This document shows, one piece after another, positions 60,608-64,000 of a stretch of 64,000 bases of DNA (its first letter is position 1; each line of letters begins with the position of its first letter). The notes below the pieces were generated by a model, which was not told the origin of the DNA, did not search any database, and was given only the letters and a program-made list of their open reading frames with translations. Made by a program: the position numbers and the translations under genes. The stretch is taken from positions 106,001 through 170,000 of the forward strand of contig CAJHNH020008540.1 of assembly GCA_905116865.2 (NCBI GenBank), written 5' to 3'. The DNA is from Candidula unifasciata. Its lineage: Eukaryota; Mollusca; Gastropoda; Stylommatophora; Geomitridae.

Positions 60608-60639
60608 GACTCTTGCTTCAATCAGTTTAACGCACAAAT
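60524..60639 (-). CDS. BAG6: BAG6 coding exon 1 (5'UTR plus start)
   Basis: On the minus strand an acceptor (tttttctccgcctgcaacag) opens at 60639, so this is not the first transcribed exon. ATG is at 60607; residues 1-28 begin the UBL with LIDITVKTLDGQNRTF. Donor AAG|gtagga. Confidence 0.93.
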
Positions 60640-61129
60640 CTGTTGCAGGCGGAGAAAAAAAATGACACAGAAATCTTCAAACAGTGAAATCTTTTTAAAG
60701 TCTATTTCTATGACAGATAATGTTGTCTGAGTGTGGAACATCAGGGCTTCACAACATAGTCAGTTTCTTTCAATTTAGGCACAAGATCAACAACTATTAT
60801 AACTTCATTTCCCATTTTGTAAACATGGCACCTGATCCAAGGTAAAGGTAGTACGGCCAATAACATACTACTGGTACTATGTTGCAGTCTGCTATAATTT
60901 ATAATTAAAAATGAAAGGTTTCCATCTCAACTGGCATCTGACTTAATTCTATTTACTTTTAAATCAAAATATTTTAGAATAAATGTTCACATTTCTCTAT
61001 AATTTATTTTAATATCACATATGAATTTTCAAGATACTGAGGATACTATTTTTACATCACAATATTTACAACTGACAGCATACAAAGTCAAATCAAAAGT
61101 TTACCAAAACTTTGATGATCCTAGCGACT

Positions 61130-62500
61130 ACGTTGTTCGGCAATTTGCGGTCTTTTTGGCAATTTCCATTACCATAGAAACCGTTCGAAACTTGTTTCAA
61201 AAATGTCGGCTGGGGTTTCGGGATGGGTCCCAATCTCTCATGAAATTTTGCGATTGGTGTGATTTTCACCCACTATAAATGGCTGAAAACGGCGGGAACG
61301 AACCCGATTAACAGCTCATGTCTACAACAGCCGGATGCCCTCTGTTTTTCTGTTACATCAGTTTGATTAAAAATAGCGTTAAGTATTCGAGGTTGGCTTT
61401 AGGCTTTAACATTACTCGTACTGGTAATGCAAGTTATAATTGAATTCTCCGTCCAATTTTACATTTGTATATAAAATTTCTTTCTTATCAGTGGCTTTTT
61501 AGATTTACAGTGACATTTTTTAGGAAATCGCTAATTATCATTAATTATCATAGAGGAAAATAGCGGTAAATTTGAGGTTGGCTTTAGACTTTAGCATTAC
61601 TCGTACTGGTAATGCTAGTTATAATTGAATTCTCCGTCCAATTTTACATTTGTAAATAAAATTTCTTTCTTATGAGTGGCTTTTTAAATTTACAGTGACA
61701 TTTTTTAGGCAATCGGTATGTGGCTGTGTCTCCATTGTCTGCCATCTTGTCCAATGTCAACAAAGCCAAAACAGAAGTGCGCAGTCTGGTTGCGCAGAGA
61801 AACTTCTTGTTTCCGGGTCGCAAGTTTTCAACAGCTGTTTTTTACATCTCATCTCCACAAAAACCTACATATCTCAGCTCAGAAATGACATACAAGCCTA
61901 AATGAGGTACCGTTGGAAAGAGATTGTTTACAGCTATCTAACTGTGCTGGTTTTATTGGTGTAGAGGGCATTTTGAAAATTTGACTAAAGTACCTAGATG
62001 ATCCACTACTGACGCAGAAACTTCAGAGGGATAAAGTTGTAGGACAAATTATCAGCACCACCCAACAATATTGGTCTGGTATTTTCTTTTAAAGGTTGAG
62101 AAACGAACTATTTCTACAATTTTCAAACACTGAAACAAAAGCTGGGAAGAGAATTTCAACTGAGCAGGGATGATTTCAGATCACAATCAACAAAACAAAG
62201 ACAAGGGCTTACAAGGGCTAAGGTAGGAACCTTCGATATAGATGTCATCTATAATATCAGTAACTAAAGTACTTCTAACGATCGAATTCAGCTTACTCTG
62301 AAGCAGTGTATTAGCTGAAGATGACAAGACGCAGCCTGTTGTGACAGAATTCGGTTGTGGAAATGAGTTAACAAACTATAGTAGCCTACGCCAACCTCAG
62401 TCAGACGGACATTTGTTTGTGAACAACTTCCGGCTCTCTCCCGAGGAAGTCGTGACTATCGTGTCGTACACGGGGTAAGATATTGACCGCTGCAGGGTGT
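61130..62500 (-). promoter_or_regulatory. Presumptive BAG6 5' region with three promoter-like clusters
   Basis: The missing BAG6 leader exon should start here. Cluster 1 (61130-61320) is CpG-rich, with a CCAAT-type sequence and an RFX X-box match at 61168-61181. Cluster 2 (61730-61830) has on the minus strand AAGATGGCAGAC, a YY1-like start-site motif with a short ATG reading frame. Cluster 3 (62390-62490) has two ETS-type sites (CCGGAAGT on the minus strand) and a good plus-strand donor ACGGG|gtaaga at 62477. I cannot say which one is used. Confidence 0.35.
61369..61715. repeat. Tandem duplication of about 162 bp
   Basis: 61369-61530 and 61554-61715 are near identical, separated by about 23 bp of AT-rich DNA. 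Both contain actcgtactggtaatgc. Only a few point changes separate them, so the event is recent. It lies between two of the BAG6 promoter-like clusters. Confidence 0.9.
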
Positions 62501-62671
62501 GGTCACACAAATGGATTAACCATTTTTTTAATGGTTTTTATCATGGAATCAAGGCCGAAGGGTTGCGATATCCATAATACCGAGCCTAAGGGTTAACAAC
62601 TCATGGCTTATAGATACTAAAAAAAAACTTATAGACAAGACATCGATGTTTTTAAGATACATACAGTTACA

Positions 62672-62770
62672 TATGAAGCGACTGAGCGCGCCCTGGCTCG
62701 GTTGCCGATCATCTGATAGACTGCGACGCCTAGCGGCACAAGCAGATTCTGACAAAAGAAGAAGAAGAAG
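62672..62770 (+). mobile_element. 5'-truncated LINE 3' end, 99 bp, with target duplication
   Basis: Carries the last part of the LINE that lies at 62818-64000 (gccctggctcggttgccgat, ctgcgacgcctagcggcaca) in the opposite direction and ends in (GAA)n. ATACAGTTACA stands on both sides (62661-62671 and 62771-62781): a clean 11-bp target duplication, the mark of target-primed reverse transcription. Confidence 0.85.
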
Positions 62771-62817
62771 ATACAGTTACAAAATATGCCAGCAATATCA
62801 AACATTGGGCACAGCAG

Positions 62818-64000
62818 TCTTCTTTTGTCAAAATCTGCTTGTGCCGCTAGGCGTCGCAGTCTATTAGATGATCGGCAACCGAGCCAGGGCGCGCTCAGTC
62901 GCTTCATATGCCGTGATGTTATGAAGTCTCAAGTTGTCCGTGACTCCTTCAATCCATTTTCTTCTTGGTCTTCCCCTGCCTCTTGGTGTTTCGATTTTCA
63001 TGTTGTATGCTCTTGATGCTGGCATCGTTGGTTCCATTCTCATTAGGTGACCAAACCATTTCATTCTTTGCTTCTCAATAAATTTAACGATGGGTATGGT
63101 CCCAATAGTTCTTGTAATCACATCGTTTCTCACTCGATCTCTTCTGGTTTTATTCGCAGCCATTCTCAAACATCTCATTTCACAGGTGGTTAGTCTTCTC
63201 TCGTGTTCTTTTGTTAATGCCCAAGTCTGACATTGATAACCTAATGTCAATATAAAGATTGTATTTATAATTTGTCTTTTTATCTCAGCTAGGACAGCAG
63301 GGTGTTTTAAAATTGGGGCAAGCTGGTCTGCGACATTGTTGGCTTGTTGGATTCTTGCTTCGATCTCTCTGTCTATTTTACCATTGAATGTAAAGATACT
63401 TCCCAAGTATTTAAATTCTTGCACTTGTTTTAGGCTGTGATCAAGAATCTTTATGTCGATGGTCTGTTGCTCTCTGCTTATGCTCATGACTTCTGTCTTT
63501 TCAGTATTGATCTTCATATGATGCTTGAGGCAACTGTCGTGTAGTAGGTTTATGTGGTCTTGCAGCTGTTTACTATCACTGTGAAATAATCATTGATCGT
63601 CGGCAAAGAGCAGCTCATTGAAGTCCTCCTGTTTATAGACATCTGTTGGTGTTATGTCTATTTTATTAATATTGTCCATAAATATTATGAAAAGTAAAGG
63701 TGATAATACACAACCTTTTCTTACTCCTGATGTTACTGGGAACAAGTCTGTGATGCCAGCTCTTGTTCTAATGGCGCTTTCACTTTGTCTATAAATAGCC
63801 CTCACACAATCTAAAATTGTTCCATTTATACCGTAGTTTTCAAGAACTTTCCATAATAAATTTATGTTTACTCTATCGAAAGCTTTTTCTTGATCTATGA
63901 AAGCGATGTTCATTTGATGTCTGTGTTCTATTGTCTTTTCGCTAACTTGTCTTAAAGCAAAAATAGCGTCAGTACACCCTCTTCCTTTCCTATATCCGAC
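62818..64000 (-). mobile_element. LINE 3' part with RT domain, cut by window end
   Basis: Minus strand, from 64000 down: YRKGRGCTDAIFALRQ, FIDQEKAFDRV (RT box with the first Asp), GVRKGCVLSPLLF, LLFADDQ (catalytic FADD), then a TGA, then in the same frame the C-terminal part with TEVMSISRE, EFKYLGSIF, MKWFGHLMRMEP and RGRPRRKWIEGV, ending at TAA near 62864. One nonsense codon is the only break seen; the endonuclease part lies outside the window. It belongs to the non-LTR class; I do not assign the clade. Confidence 0.88.

Noticed and set aside
57812..58060. DNA transposon with CAGTGTTGCCAG ends
   Set aside because: The right end does not form a convincing inverted repeat and no target duplication is visible.

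Overview
This is animal nuclear DNA: split genes with GT-AG introns, polyadenylation signals, LINE and SINE debris and dense minisatellites. Two genes are certain. Both are general metazoan genes; the repeat style (GAA-tailed SINE-like repeats, several tRNA-headed SINEs, many 20-75 bp tandem arrays) suggests a mollusc, probably a gastropod. The species guess is inference from general impression, not a database match.

Gene 1 is RPS21 on the + strand (coding 1465-7682, five coding exons, 83 residues), with a probable 5'TOP leader exon near 1320-1346 and an AATAAA at 7718. Gene 2 is BAG6 (BAT3/Scythe) on the - strand, with 25 coding exons from 60607 down to 12568. All exon phases join without a break, giving 4143 nt and 1380 residues, against about 1130 in human. 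It has the N-terminal ubiquitin-like domain, a Ser/Thr/Pro/Ala-rich low-complexity middle, conserved helical blocks and the C-terminal SDAYL / basic NLS / BAG-like end. The genes are convergent, about 4.5 kb apart. RPS21 makes a 40S ribosomal protein; BAG6 chaperones tail-anchored and mislocalised proteins. I see no functional link beyond position.

Layout: 1-680 LINE remnant; 680-1300 SINE and RPS21 upstream region; 1320-7740 RPS21; 7740-12280 repeat-rich intergenic DNA with a hAT-like MITE; 12280 to about 61 kb or beyond, BAG6; 60.6-62.5 kb presumptive BAG6 5' region with three promoter-like clusters and a tandem duplication; 62.65-64 kb 3' part of a LINE running off the window.

BAG6 introns hold nearly everything else: over 20 minisatellites (by my tally 8-9 kb), five repeat families (A-E below), fragments of at least three LINE types, two piggyBac-like elements with TTAA ends, a Tigger-like transposase relic and several poly-C runs. 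Most striking is an inverted genomic copy of BAG6 exon 8 with its splice-site flanks, lying in intron 10 only 22 bp from exon 10. The BAG6 pre-mRNA therefore carries exon 8 and, about 3.8 kb later, its antisense. A 73-bp minisatellite and a SINE-like element also lie within about 10 bp of BAG6 5' splice sites.
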